This document shows, piece by piece, positions 25,167 to 34,355 of a DNA stretch of 42,251 nucleotides. Below the pieces are notes generated by a model. That model made no database searches. It saw nothing but the letters and a program-made list of their open reading frames with translations, and was not told where the DNA came from. The number at the start of each line of letters is the position of its first letter. Position 1 is the stretch's first letter. The translations under genes were made by a program, and so were the position numbers. Source of the stretch: Algoriphagus sp. (GTDB lineage: Bacteria > Bacteroidota > Bacteroidia > Cytophagales > Cyclobacteriaceae); the NCBI RefSeq assembly GCF_024305035.1, contig NZ_JAMWZB010000014.1, positions 86,057 to 128,307 of the forward strand. The letters are read 5' to 3'.

Positions 25167-26261
25167 ATGAGAGCTCTCCTATTTTGTTGTTTAGCGCTAG
25201 GCATATTTGCCTGCGGGATTGACAGAAAAGAAGGACTATCCTGGACTGGGTTTTCGATCAAAATAGACACCCTTTCCATCGAAAGTGGCCAACATCTCCT
25301 CCATGTAGGCCAAGGGATTCCAAAGGCCAAGCTGTCTGAGGATGAACGTTTACTTTTCTTCTATGATTACACAAACCATTCGATAGAGACCATCGATTTG
25401 GAAGAAAAAAAATGGGTCGAAACGCTCTATTTGGAAAAAGAGGGTCCAAAAGGAGTACTGGACCGAAGTCGCTTTGACTATATTCCATTGACGGACAGCT
25501 CTTTTCGTTTTTTTACTCAGCGTAATTTTATTGAGTTGAATCAGCGAAATGAATTGCTTTTCGAGTCGCCACGATTTGACAGCATGGTACAGGTGGACCC
25601 CGAGAAACAATTTGAAGCCTGGGCTAAGCTCTCATCCAATGAGCAGTATTTATTTGGACTATCGTCCAGTTTCAAACAAAATCAAATGTTCGGTTGGATA
25701 GATTTTAAAGACTCTGTTTACCGGGAAGTGAGCCTGGATAGCATGAACTATCGAAAGAATTTTGAAATTAGAAACAGCCGAGTTAGTGTTTCCAGTCCAC
25801 TATATGCCGCTTTTTACCAAGAAAAATTTTTTGTCTATCATCACGATGGAATTGATGTATATCGCATTGACCCCATAACCGAAAAGATTGAATTCAAAGA
25901 CAATTCCCCCAGTTTAGCACCCAGGCGAAAATCCGGTAACTTCCCAAAAACTGCCGAATTGGGGGAGTTTTCAGCGGTTCTTGAAAAGCAAAAACTGGAA
26001 ATCAATTACGGTGAATTGGTATATGACAAAAAGAATGAATGGTTCTATCGATTTGCCAGCCGAAATATGCCCGAATCAGACCGTATGGTCCAGTATTTTT
26101 TGATTTTTGATCAGGAAATGAAGCTGCTCCAGGAGCTAGACCTCAGTGATCGGGAGATTGGTTTTTTCCAATATTTCGTAAGAAAAGGAAAACTTTATGT
26201 CAGAAATCAAGAAACTGAGGATTTAGAGTTTTTTGTGATTTCGGTAATCGAAGAGAATTAG
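25167..26261 (+). CDS. Array lipoprotein 10 (DUF4221-like), divergent
   Basis: 364 residues, the shortest and most divergent copy. The lipobox is GIFA-C at Cys16. Motifs are FSIKIDTLSIESGQHLLHV, LEKEGPKGVLD, LAPRRKSGNFP and YFLIFDQEMKLLQELDL; the C-terminal block is reduced to FVRKGKLYVRNQETEDLEFF. It starts 6 bases after gene 9 and ends the array. 229 bases without a supported gene follow, with only a weak 6-base hairpin at 26294-26311. It meets the TRIC-like gene tail to tail. Confidence 0.78.
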   Translation: MRALLFCCLALGIFACGIDRKEGLSWTGFSIKIDTLSIESGQHLLHVGQGIPKAKLSEDERLLFFYDYTNHSIETIDLEEKKWVETLYLEKEGPKGVLDRSRFDYIPLTDSSFRFFTQRNFIELNQRNELLFESPRFDSMVQVDPEKQFEAWAKLSSNEQYLFGLSSSFKQNQMFGWIDFKDSVYREVSLDSMNYRKNFEIRNSRVSVSSPLYAAFYQEKFFVYHHDGIDVYRIDPITEKIEFKDNSPSLAPRRKSGNFPKTAELGEFSAVLEKQKLEINYGELVYDKKNEWFYRFASRNMPESDRMVQYFLIFDQEMKLLQELDLSDREIGFFQYFVRKGKLYVRNQETEDLEFFVISVIEEN

Positions 26262-26490
26262 CTTTTGCGAGAAAGATTTTTGAGGTCTAGTGCTCTAGGA
26301 AAAAGCCTAGAATATGAGATTTATTTCACTTTTTTACCGATGGGATCACATCCTTTTTTTACCCGCTGCTTGTCGCTGATTTCCCAATTCTAATTCTCTT
26401 ACTGCAAAGGTCTGAGCATATCTTTAATTACTCCGCTCATTAACGGGAGAACTTTTCAGTAGTACATACCGCTAAAGCGAGCTATAATAC

Positions 26491-27093
26491 TCAATCCAAT
26501 CGAGGCAAACTCAGTTTATACTTCATGGCGATCAGGCGGATGGAAATCACCGTAAAAATCGACAGCAGCAAATTCCACTCTCTTCCCAAACCAAAATAAT
26601 TCAGAACCAGGTATAAAATTGCTCCTGCCAAACAGGCCGATGCATAAATCTCTTTCCGAAACAAAATTGGAATTTCATTGGTCAGCGTATCCCGAATGAC
26701 TCCTCCCATCACGGCAGTAAACATCCCCATAATCGCGGCAATCTCCGGCCGGACTCCCAGACTTAAGGCCTTCTCCACGCCCAGAACGGTAAAGAAACCA
26801 ATTCCCAAGGTATCAAAAAGAAAGAAAGTCCTTCGCAATCGACTCAGGAAATTGGGAAAAACAAAGGCCGTCAAAATTCCCAATAAAATCGCATACAGAA
26901 AATGAATATCTCCAATCCAGACTAAGGGATGCGCATCCAACAAAACATCTCGAAGGGTACCTCCACCAATCGCGGTGATAAAACCGGTAAATCCCGCCCC
27001 AAACAAATCATGTTCCCGCTCCCGTACCGCCAAAGCTCCGGAGATGGCAAAAACAAAAGTTCCGATGAGTTCTAAAGCGTATTGTAAAGTCAT
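26491..27093 (-). CDS. TRIC/UPF0126 family cation channel
   Basis: 200 residues and seven hydrophobic segments built as two three-helix repeats. Each repeat has the glycine signature: FITAIGGGTLRDVLL near residue 40 and TAVMGGVIRDTLTNEIP near 126. These GGG-x-x-RD-type motifs mark the prokaryotic trimeric intracellular cation channel family (E. coli YadS/YicG relatives). A monovalent-cation conduction role is known for family members. The local role here is not known. It is a single gene, converging on the lipoprotein array. Confidence 0.9.
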   Translation of the reverse strand: MTLQYALELIGTFVFAISGALAVREREHDLFGAGFTGFITAIGGGTLRDVLLDAHPLVWIGDIHFLYAILLGILTAFVFPNFLSRLRRTFFLFDTLGIGFFTVLGVEKALSLGVRPEIAAIMGMFTAVMGGVIRDTLTNEIPILFRKEIYASACLAGAILYLVLNYFGLGREWNLLLSIFTVISIRLIAMKYKLSLPRLD

Positions 27094-27320
27094 GGAATAT
27101 TTTTTTCAAAGGTCAGGCTAATTATCAAATAAACAGCAATTAAAAGGCAATAAGACCGAATTTCTTGAAATATTTATTTGTAAAAAGCTATAAATCATCC
27201 ATAAAATTCGTTCATCCGCTTAATTTTCTTTCCGAATTAATTTCATATTTGAATTGAAAGTAATACCTTAAAATTTCAGGTAAAAGATCACCTCTCTTTT
27301 GGAAAGCTAAAAATTAACCA

Positions 27321-28664
27321 ATGAGAAAACTGTACCATTCTCTCTTTTTTTACCTGATTTTATTCAGTATTCCGATTTTGTCTCTGGGTTCTCCATTGGA
27401 TTCAACAAATCGGGAATCCCCACTAACCCATCTATTTATCAAAGACTATGGCAATTCCAAAGCCACTTTGGAGTTTGCTAATTTTGCCGCTCAGGAAAGC
27501 AAAATGGATACGACTTGGCTCAAAATCGGAGGAGCCCTTCGGCTCAATACCATTTACACGCATTTCGAAGGACAGACTTTTCCGCTAGGTACCGAGCTCC
27601 GGAATGATTGGACTTGGGATACGTGGCGAATTAACGTGGACTCCTATAGTGATGGCCTTCAGTTGTCTTTTGAGTACCGATTTTATCCCACCTTCAATAC
27701 CCACTTTTTAAAATACGGCTGGATTGGTTACCGCTTTACTCCTACAACCAATTTGCAATTTGGAATCACCCAAGTACCTTTCGGCCTGTTAACCTACGCT
27801 TCCCATAGTTGGTGGTTTACCACGCCCTATTACGTTGGACTGGAAGATGATCATCAAATTGGGTTTAATTTGACTAAAGACTACGAAGGCTGGCGCTTTA
27901 ATGTAGCCTATTTTCTACTTTCCGAGCCCCGTGGTACCAACGAACTCAGTTTCGGGGTCCCTGCCTCTGCCCGTTATTCTTACGATGTGGTCCCTGTACC
28001 TGGTAACACCAATATCGAACGGAGGCAACTCAATCTGCGGGCGGCCAAATTATTTAAATCAGGCGAAATCGGACTTTCACTTCAAACCCATGAAGTATAC
28101 AATCAGCAAACCTCTCATATCGGAAGGCAATTTGCCGGAGCCATTCATTATGAAAATAATTGGGGAAGGTGGAATTTAAAATCCCAGGCGCTTTACTACA
28201 ATTTCAAAGATGTCAGAGATGACGCTGATACCCGGTTAAGCTATGTACAGATGGGCGCCTATGGTTTTGGCACCTACGATGTCGCAGCGGAAGCGGCGAT
28301 GTATACCCTGGGCCTTTCTTACGACATTCCCGTGAGTTGGGGTCCTGTGCGCAATATCCAAGTATACACGGATTACACTTACATGGAAAAATTTGGAGAA
28401 ATCGAGCTCAACGGCACTAGACATCGATTTGCTCCTACACATATGTTGGTCCCCGGGGCTCTAGTCAGTGCCGGAAAAATCTACTGCTATGTTGATATTG
28501 CCCAAGGAAGGAATCAACCTTGGTTAAGCGATATTTTTGGCGGCAATGCATTGGGAACTGGTCGGGGGATCGATTACCAAAAGCCCATTGGACCCCATAA
28601 TCCTATTTCAGAAAAAGCTGCTTGGAATACCCGATTAAATATTAATCTCGGCTATTATTTCTAA
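27321..28664 (+). CDS. Outer-membrane porin-like protein
   Basis: 447 residues with a signal peptide (positive end RK at 2-3, hydrophobic 8-21, likely cleaved near SLG-S). The mature protein has alternating aromatic strands across its length (LQLSFEYRFYPTF, WIGYRFTPTTNLQFGITQVP, FGLLTYASHSWWFTTPYYVG) and ends in LNINLGYYF with a C-terminal Phe, typical of outer-membrane barrels. It resembles phosphate-selective porin O/P-like proteins in layout, but I do not claim the substrate. It lies 12 bases upstream of the BCCT carrier, so it may give the same solute access across the outer membrane. Confidence 0.8.
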   Translation: MRKLYHSLFFYLILFSIPILSLGSPLDSTNRESPLTHLFIKDYGNSKATLEFANFAAQESKMDTTWLKIGGALRLNTIYTHFEGQTFPLGTELRNDWTWDTWRINVDSYSDGLQLSFEYRFYPTFNTHFLKYGWIGYRFTPTTNLQFGITQVPFGLLTYASHSWWFTTPYYVGLEDDHQIGFNLTKDYEGWRFNVAYFLLSEPRGTNELSFGVPASARYSYDVVPVPGNTNIERRQLNLRAAKLFKSGEIGLSLQTHEVYNQQTSHIGRQFAGAIHYENNWGRWNLKSQALYYNFKDVRDDADTRLSYVQMGAYGFGTYDVAAEAAMYTLGLSYDIPVSWGPVRNIQVYTDYTYMEKFGEIELNGTRHRFAPTHMLVPGALVSAGKIYCYVDIAQGRNQPWLSDIFGGNALGTGRGIDYQKPIGPHNPISEKAAWNTRLNINLGYYF

Positions 28665-28676
28665 ACCTAACCGATA

Positions 28677-30266
28677 ATGAAAAATAAATACATCGATATT
28701 CATCCTCCCGTCTTTTGGCCAGCCACGATTCTGATCATCCTGTTTATTGGCGTCACCCTTTGGGTAGGAGAACCCATGGAGCAGATTTTTGATAATATGA
28801 AAACCTTTATCACCGATAAGACTGGATGGCTATTTATTCTCGTAGTCAACGTATTTATTATTTTTTGCATCTACGTGGGATTTAGCAAATACGGAAAAAT
28901 TAAACTTGGTGGTAAAGATGCAGAAACTGAATTTTCCACCTCTGCGTGGTTTGCCATGCTTTTCAGTGCAGGAATGGGCATTGGGTTACTTTTCTGGGGT
29001 GTAGCTGAGCCGGTCAATCATTATGCAAACTCTCCGATATCAGACGATTACAGCCCAGAAGCGGCCCAAAATGCCATGAACTTAACCTTCCTTCATTGGG
29101 GATTTCATGCATGGGCCATATACACTGTAGTAGCTCTTTCGTTGGCATTCTTTGCCTACAACCGAAAGCTCCCTTTAACGATTCGCTCGGTGTTTTATCC
29201 CCTTTTGGGAGAGCGGATCAATGGCTGGATCGGTGATGTCATTGACGTTTTTGCAGTATTGGCTACGCTTTTTGGGTTGGCAACTTCCCTCGGACTGGGT
29301 GTTCAGCAAGTGGGTGGGGGGTTATTTTACCTTTTCAAAATCCCAAATACCGTCACCACTCAAGTCATCCTAATTGCAGTCATTACCCTAATCGCCACTA
29401 TGTCGGTTGTGTCGGGAATCGACAAAGGAGTGAAGTTTCTCAGCGAATGGAATGTACGCATTGCGGCCATGTTATTGGTTTTCGTCCTGATTTTTGGTCC
29501 CACGCTTTTTATCATGCGCGGGTTTATCCAAAATGTGGGAAACTACATGAATAACTTTATCGAAGTATCCACTTGGACAGAGGCCATTCGAGATAAGGGA
29601 TGGCAGGGTGATTGGACGGTTTTTTACTGGGCTTGGTGGATCTCCTGGTCTCCTTTTGTCGGCATGTTTATCGCTCGGGTGTCAAAAGGAAGAACGATCC
29701 GAGAATTTGTATTGGGCGTACTACTTATTCCAGCTCTGTTGACTTTTCTTTGGATGACCGCGATGGGAGGTTCTGCGATTTATCTAGATATGCAGTCTGG
29801 TAATCACGACTTGGCTAATGCCATCGTAGCGGATGCCTCCACGGCATTGTTTGTTTTCATTCAGGAATTTCCATTCAGCATGCTGGGTTCAATCATCGGA
29901 TTGTTTTTAGTTACCTCGTTCTTTGTCACTTCTTCCGATTCGGGTTCTTTGGTTATTGATAATATTACCTCGGGAGGAAAGTTGGATTCTCCTGTTCCAC
30001 AGCGCGTATTTTGGGCCACTGCCGAAGGAGCCGTAGCAGCTGCTTTACTGATCGGTGGTGGACTTGGAGCATTACAAACTGCCTCGATTACCACAGGATT
30101 ACCCTTTCTAGTCATTCTTTTGCTGATGATGTATTCTCTCAACAAAGGCTTGAAATCCGAATACCTTAAAATGACTCAGCTGGAAAAAGAACCGGATAAA
30201 AAACGCTACGAAAAGAAACTCGAAGACACCTTGATCAAAAAGCAAGGGATAAAGAAGAAAGAATAG
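28677..30266 (+). CDS. BCCT family betaine/choline/carnitine transporter
   Basis: 529 residues and twelve membrane segments. The family glycine stretch reads GMGIGLLFWGVAEPVNHY (about 100-117) and the Trp-rich motif reads WAWWISWSPFVGMFIARVSKGR (about 318-339). Both are diagnostic of betaine/choline/carnitine transporters. A short basic C-terminal tail (about 500-529, many Lys) could act in osmosensing as in BetP. It imports a quaternary ammonium solute, driven by sodium or protons. Which solute is unknown, as no betaine-processing enzyme is near. It is paired with the upstream porin-like gene. Confidence 0.93.
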   Translation: MKNKYIDIHPPVFWPATILIILFIGVTLWVGEPMEQIFDNMKTFITDKTGWLFILVVNVFIIFCIYVGFSKYGKIKLGGKDAETEFSTSAWFAMLFSAGMGIGLLFWGVAEPVNHYANSPISDDYSPEAAQNAMNLTFLHWGFHAWAIYTVVALSLAFFAYNRKLPLTIRSVFYPLLGERINGWIGDVIDVFAVLATLFGLATSLGLGVQQVGGGLFYLFKIPNTVTTQVILIAVITLIATMSVVSGIDKGVKFLSEWNVRIAAMLLVFVLIFGPTLFIMRGFIQNVGNYMNNFIEVSTWTEAIRDKGWQGDWTVFYWAWWISWSPFVGMFIARVSKGRTIREFVLGVLLIPALLTFLWMTAMGGSAIYLDMQSGNHDLANAIVADASTALFVFIQEFPFSMLGSIIGLFLVTSFFVTSSDSGSLVIDNITSGGKLDSPVPQRVFWATAEGAVAAALLIGGGLGALQTASITTGLPFLVILLLMMYSLNKGLKSEYLKMTQLEKEPDKKRYEKKLEDTLIKKQGIKKKE

Positions 30267-30383
30267 TTTGTACTAAACCTACATGAGCTATCCATGAAAG
30301 GAAGCATGATTTAAGCGATACCTATTGAAATGATTTTAACATCTGCCAGACTCTCTGGGACCTTTGAAAATCAATTATGACAA

Positions 30384-31244
30384 ATGAAAAATTTAAATAA
30401 AATAGCCTTAGCCGCCGATTTGACGGAAATGGACGAAATGATGCTCCATTTCATCAAAGGATACGATTCACTCTTTGATTTTGAAGAGCTTCACCTGATC
30501 CATCAGATAGAAATTGAAGAGCTCTCCCAAGAATTTGAAGCCCTACTGGCAGAAAAGAATCAAAGCTTGGAAGAACTTATCCGCGAAGAACTGCAATCCA
30601 AAATCGATTCAGTATTTGGGGAAAATAAATCCACAATTCACATTTACATTCAACCCAAGCCTGACTTCAGTGCCTTGGTCACCTGGATCAACAAAAGTAG
30701 ATTCGATCTATTTTTTCTCGGGAAAAAGAAAGGCCTGGATGGCTCAGGGATTTTCAGTAGTAAAATGGTCAGACTCCTCCGCTGCAATTTGATCCTTGTT
30801 CCCGAAACCGCCAAACCCACCATCACCAAAACTGTTATTCCTATCGATTTTTCTTCCTATTCGGGTAAAGTGCTGGAAATGTCCAGCCATATCGCCAAAA
30901 AAACCGGAGCCGAACTCCTGCCCATTCATATCCTCAAAATCGGGATTCACTATTTTCCCTTTGTTGGAAATGAAAAACAAATCAAGAAAAGCTTGGAAAA
31001 GGAAGCTCTAGGGAAATATGAAAAATTGAAGAAAAAAGCCAATATCGAGGCAACTTTGGCCATGTATCTCACCGAAGGTGATTCCATTGGAAATGTCATT
31101 TACAAAAAAACCAGAGAGCTTAAAGGTGACCTAATCGTCATTTCCAAAAAAGGAAAATCAGATGATTCGGACCTGCTCTTGGGAAGCGTGGCAGAAAACC
31201 TCATCGCCAACGATAAAAATATAGCCGTTTTGATTATTCAATGA
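30384..31244 (+). CDS. Tandem-domain universal stress protein
   Basis: 286 residues with two UspA-like domains (about 1-140 and 148-286). The first starts LNKIALAADLTEMDEMML and the second TKTVIPIDFSSYSGKVLEMS. The second domain ends with LLLGSVAENLIANDKNIAVLII, matching the Usp nucleotide-binding G-S/T-x-A-E-x-L pattern, while the first has the weaker GLDGSGIFSSKMVRLL. Usp pairs often sit next to transporters, as here after the BCCT gene (117-base gap). Its stop overlaps that of the converging methyltransferase by 7 bases. Confidence 0.88.
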   Translation: MKNLNKIALAADLTEMDEMMLHFIKGYDSLFDFEELHLIHQIEIEELSQEFEALLAEKNQSLEELIREELQSKIDSVFGENKSTIHIYIQPKPDFSALVTWINKSRFDLFFLGKKKGLDGSGIFSSKMVRLLRCNLILVPETAKPTITKTVIPIDFSSYSGKVLEMSSHIAKKTGAELLPIHILKIGIHYFPFVGNEKQIKKSLEKEALGKYEKLKKKANIEATLAMYLTEGDSIGNVIYKKTRELKGDLIVISKKGKSDDSDLLLGSVAENLIANDKNIAVLIIQ

Positions 31245-31861
31245 AATCCATCCTTTTGCATTAGAAAAACCCCCATTTCCCGCTGCTCCCAAACCAAAAC
31301 CGTTTTGGGGTTCTCCAAAAAGCGAAAGCCAAGACTTTCCAACTTATCCACATCGGCAGGCATCAATACAAATCGCTCCGAATCATCCGGTAGCAAGTAT
31401 TTTCCTCCACCCAGAGGTTGGGATTTTTCTAAAATTCCACCAAAACCTGTACACATTCGAAACCAAAAAACCCCTCCCGGCTTCAATACCCGATGAATTT
31501 CCCGGATCATTTGCCAAAAGTTATCCACATTCTCCGCAAAATGAAGGACTGCAGAGCAAATGACGGCATCAAACGCTTCCTTGTGAAAGGGGATTTCTTC
31601 TAATCGACCCACTTGAAACCGGTGAACATCAAAATCAGAATTTAGGCTTTTGGCCTGAAAGCGACAGTATTGAACTGACACTTCATTTGGGTCAATTCCA
31701 AAAATGGAATAGCCCTGATTAACAAAATACACGGTATTTCTGCCCTCTCCACAGCCGGCATCAAGGATTTTCATCTCTTTGGTAAATCGACCTTTCAGGA
31801 TTTGATCCAAAAGATAGATATCCACATTTCCCAAAAGGCGATTGAGCTCCCTAATTTCCAT
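31238..31861 (-). CDS. Class I SAM-dependent methyltransferase
   Basis: 207 residues. Motif I is LDAGCGEGRNTVYF (about 35-48), the acidic end of strand 2 is IDPNEVSVQ, motif IV is FDAVICSAVLHF (about 99-110), and IHRVLKPGGVFWF follows (about 124-136), so the fold is clear. The substrate cannot be inferred. It overlaps the upstream patatin-like gene by 11 bases, which suggests coupled translation. Confidence 0.9.
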   Translation of the reverse strand: MEIRELNRLLGNVDIYLLDQILKGRFTKEMKILDAGCGEGRNTVYFVNQGYSIFGIDPNEVSVQYCRFQAKSLNSDFDVHRFQVGRLEEIPFHKEAFDAVICSAVLHFAENVDNFWQMIREIHRVLKPGGVFWFRMCTGFGGILEKSQPLGGGKYLLPDDSERFVLMPADVDKLESLGFRFLENPKTVLVWEQREMGVFLMQKDGFH

Positions 31862-32753
31862 TTTCCAGTTTATCCAATGCCTTTTTGGCTTTGATTCGAC
31901 CGATTTCTATCATCTCCGCTGCTCGATAAAACTCCAATGTTCCGGCTTGTTTCCGTGCCACTTTGATTTGCACATCTACTGGATGCTTTTCCAATAACAA
32001 TTCGCAAAATCGATCTTGAAGCAAATCGAAAGAGCGCTTGACCAAATTCAAAGTTGAATAGCTGATGTCCTTTTCTCCGGGTTTTTCCTCAGGAAAATAT
32101 TGACTCATCTTATTTTTATATTCAATCATCCAGCTGGGAAGATTGTTGATAAATCGATTGCCTTTGGCATCTTTTTTTGGTGGAGCAATAAATTCACTAT
32201 CCAAGCCATTTACATCCACCACCACAAGTAAATCTTCCGGTTGGTACTTAATCAATGAAATCGGAATCGGGTTCAGCACGCCCCCATCTATTAGAGTTTT
32301 ATTATCTGCGTAAGCAGGCAAAAATACCGAAGGAATACTCCCGGAAGCTCGGATAGCCTGGTACAAACCTCCCTTTTCAAAAACAAACTCCTCCCCCGAA
32401 TGCACATCCACTGCATTGCAGGAAAATGGAATGGCCAAATCCTCAATCTGACAATCCGGAACAACTTTTTTCAGCGCAGAATAAACCTTTTCTCCCTTGA
32501 TAAATCCACGGCTGGAAAAGGTAAAATCCATCAATGAAAAGACATCGATCCGATCCAAATGACATATCCAGTTTTTAAATTCGGTCAATTTACCAGCTGC
32601 ATACATGCCCCCGACCAATGCTCCTGCCGAGCAGCCGGCGATTTGGCTGATTTGATAGCCCCGCTCTTCCAATTCCTCAATCACTCCCACATGCGCCAAG
32701 CCTCTTGCCCCACCACTGCTTAAAACCAATGAAACTTTCTGCTTTTTTGCCAT
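31851..32753 (-). CDS. Patatin-like phospholipase
   Basis: 300 residues without a signal peptide. The oxyanion loop is SSGGARGLAHVGV (12-24), the nucleophile elbow GCSAG has Ser42 (G-x-S-x-G), and the catalytic Asp is D156 in DGGVLNPIP. This is the Ser-Asp dyad of the RssA/patatin family of cytoplasmic acyl hydrolases. A promoter candidate is at 32766-32795. It heads a two-gene unit with the methyltransferase. Confidence 0.92.
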   Translation of the reverse strand: MAKKQKVSLVLSSGGARGLAHVGVIEELEERGYQISQIAGCSAGALVGGMYAAGKLTEFKNWICHLDRIDVFSLMDFTFSSRGFIKGEKVYSALKKVVPDCQIEDLAIPFSCNAVDVHSGEEFVFEKGGLYQAIRASGSIPSVFLPAYADNKTLIDGGVLNPIPISLIKYQPEDLLVVVDVNGLDSEFIAPPKKDAKGNRFINNLPSWMIEYKNKMSQYFPEEKPGEKDISYSTLNLVKRSFDLLQDRFCELLLEKHPVDVQIKVARKQAGTLEFYRAAEMIEIGRIKAKKALDKLENGN

Positions 32754-32765
32754 ATCTTTAGGGTA

Positions 32766-32795
32766 GAAAAATAAGTACTAAAATCCTGAATTCAA
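32766..32795 (-). promoter_or_regulatory. Promoter candidate for the patatin-like gene
   Basis: On the minus strand, TTG (32793-32795) lies 19 bases before TATTTTTC (32766-32773), close to the Bacteroidota pattern. It ends about 13 bases before the patatin ATG. Confidence 0.35.
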
Positions 32796-32861
32796 TCGGC
32801 TCGGTAGACTAGCCCTTTTCGAATACAGGACAAATAAAACTTCCATACGAAAGTAAACAAT

Positions 32862-33284
32862 ATGAGTCAATTTAAACCCTTCCACCTGGCTTTCCCAATT
32901 CGTGACATCGAAGAAACCCGCAAATTTTACGGCGAACTTTTAGGCTGTGACATTGGCCGAAGTACAGATAAATGGATCGATTTTAATTTCTTCGGTCATC
33001 AGCTTTCTGCCCACATCAAGCCGGAGGAATTGGCCCAAGCAAAAACCAATGCGGTAGATGGTAAAAATGTGCCGGTTAGGCATTTTGGAGCAATTCTTCC
33101 TTGGGATGAGTGGCATGAACTAGCCGATAAATTGAAAGCCCATGGAATTGAATTTATCATCGAGCCTTACATCCGATTCCAAGGGGAAGTAGGAGAACAA
33201 GCCACCATGTTTTTCCTCGACCCCTGCGGGAATGCATTGGAGTTTAAATCTTTTCAAGACGAATCCCAGATTTTTGCAAAATAA
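32862..33284 (+). CDS. VOC family (glyoxalase/dioxygenase-like) protein
   Basis: 140 residues forming a single vicinal-oxygen-chelate unit with two beta-alpha-beta-beta-beta modules: [20 protein letters not shown] (about 7-26) and [13 protein letters not shown] (about 119-131). Likely metal ligands are His8, His46 or His51, and Glu128. The family includes glyoxalases, dioxygenases and fosfomycin-type resistance proteins, and the reaction here is unknown. The gene starts a plus-strand run with the AONS-like enzyme 6 bases downstream. Confidence 0.87.
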   Translation: MSQFKPFHLAFPIRDIEETRKFYGELLGCDIGRSTDKWIDFNFFGHQLSAHIKPEELAQAKTNAVDGKNVPVRHFGAILPWDEWHELADKLKAHGIEFIIEPYIRFQGEVGEQATMFFLDPCGNALEFKSFQDESQIFAK

Positions 33285-33290
33285 TCCTGA

Positions 33291-34355
33291 TTGAAAAATT
33301 ACTATCTAAATACCGGAATCGGCCGCATGATTGAAATAGAGGGAAAAGAGTACCTCTATTTCAGCGGAACTTCCTATTTGGGAATTGCCCAGGACGTAGA
33401 TTTTTTGGATGTTTTGGCCAATAATATATTTGAATGGGGAGCCAATTTTGGACAAAGTCGAAATAATAATATCCGACTGGAAATATTTGATGAGTTTGAA
33501 GAGTTTTTTGCCTTTAATGCCGGCGCAACTTCAGCGGCAGTATTGAGTTCAGGCTATTTGGCAGGAATAGCAGCTTGGAAAAATATCAGTCAAGCAAAGG
33601 ACCAAATTTGGATTGCACCAGACGCTCATTCGGCCATTATTCCTGATGGTTATTCATCAAGTAAACAACTGGATTTTATCCAATGGAAGAAAGACTGTCA
33701 GCAGCGAGCAGAAAAGCTTTCTCCCCAAAAAATCCTCCTCATTGGCAATGCGGTAGATCCACTCAACATCCAGATTCATGATTATAACTGGGTAAAAGAA
33801 ATCGCCCAAAAACATGAAGTGAGCCTATTGATCGATGATTCCCATGCCTTTGGGGTAGTAGGTAAGGAAATTTTTGGTACCTACTCCATGTGGAATGATC
33901 CAAAGGTAAACTTAATGGTCACCGGTTCCCTGGGAAAAGCGCTTGGATTACCGGCAGGAATAATTTTGAGTGAGGAAGATCAAATTAAGAAAATAAAAAG
34001 TACACCTCTATTTGGCGGAGCCTCACCAGGCTCGCCAGCTCATTTACAGACTTTTTTGGAAATGCAGCATCGCTACGAGGAAACTCAGCATTTACTGGAA
34101 AAAAATTGCGTTTTATTTAAAGAAGGTATCCAAAACATTTCCCAACTTCATGGAAGATCAGATTATCCTGTATTTCGTTTTCATCCCAATGAATGGGTGG
34201 ATCAATTGGAAAGTTCGGGAATCATCTGTTCAAGCTTTCCCTATCCCACCGCAGAAAGCCCCCAAGTAAACCGATTGATTCTTTCGGCCTATCATGAAAA
34301 AAGCGATATTGAATACTTGATTGATATTTTACAAGATTTAGCCAAGCAATCATGA
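33291..34355 (+). CDS. AONS-like PLP enzyme (alpha-oxoamine synthase fold)
   Basis: 354 residues from TTG 33291-33293; the next in-frame ATG is 33327. The segment before that ATG still fits family homology (YYLNTG), so I keep TTG. Motifs are YLYFSGTSYLGIA, DDSHAFGVVG (Asp182, His185 contact PLP) and TGSLGKALGLPAG with the Schiff-base lysine K216. The fold is that of 8-amino-7-oxononanoate synthase and 2-amino-3-ketobutyrate CoA ligase. It is about 30 residues shorter than BioF, and no other bio gene is near, so BioF is not assumed. It overlaps the next gene by four bases (ATGA). Confidence 0.85.
   Translation: MKNYYLNTGIGRMIEIEGKEYLYFSGTSYLGIAQDVDFLDVLANNIFEWGANFGQSRNNNIRLEIFDEFEEFFAFNAGATSAAVLSSGYLAGIAAWKNISQAKDQIWIAPDAHSAIIPDGYSSSKQLDFIQWKKDCQQRAEKLSPQKILLIGNAVDPLNIQIHDYNWVKEIAQKHEVSLLIDDSHAFGVVGKEIFGTYSMWNDPKVNLMVTGSLGKALGLPAGIILSEEDQIKKIKSTPLFGGASPGSPAHLQTFLEMQHRYEETQHLLEKNCVLFKEGIQNISQLHGRSDYPVFRFHPNEWVDQLESSGIICSSFPYPTAESPQVNRLILSAYHEKSDIEYLIDILQDLAKQS

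Noticed and set aside
26262..26490. Possible small RNA or terminator after the array
   Set aside because: Only a 6-base stem at 26294-26311 without an adjacent T run; not enough for a call.
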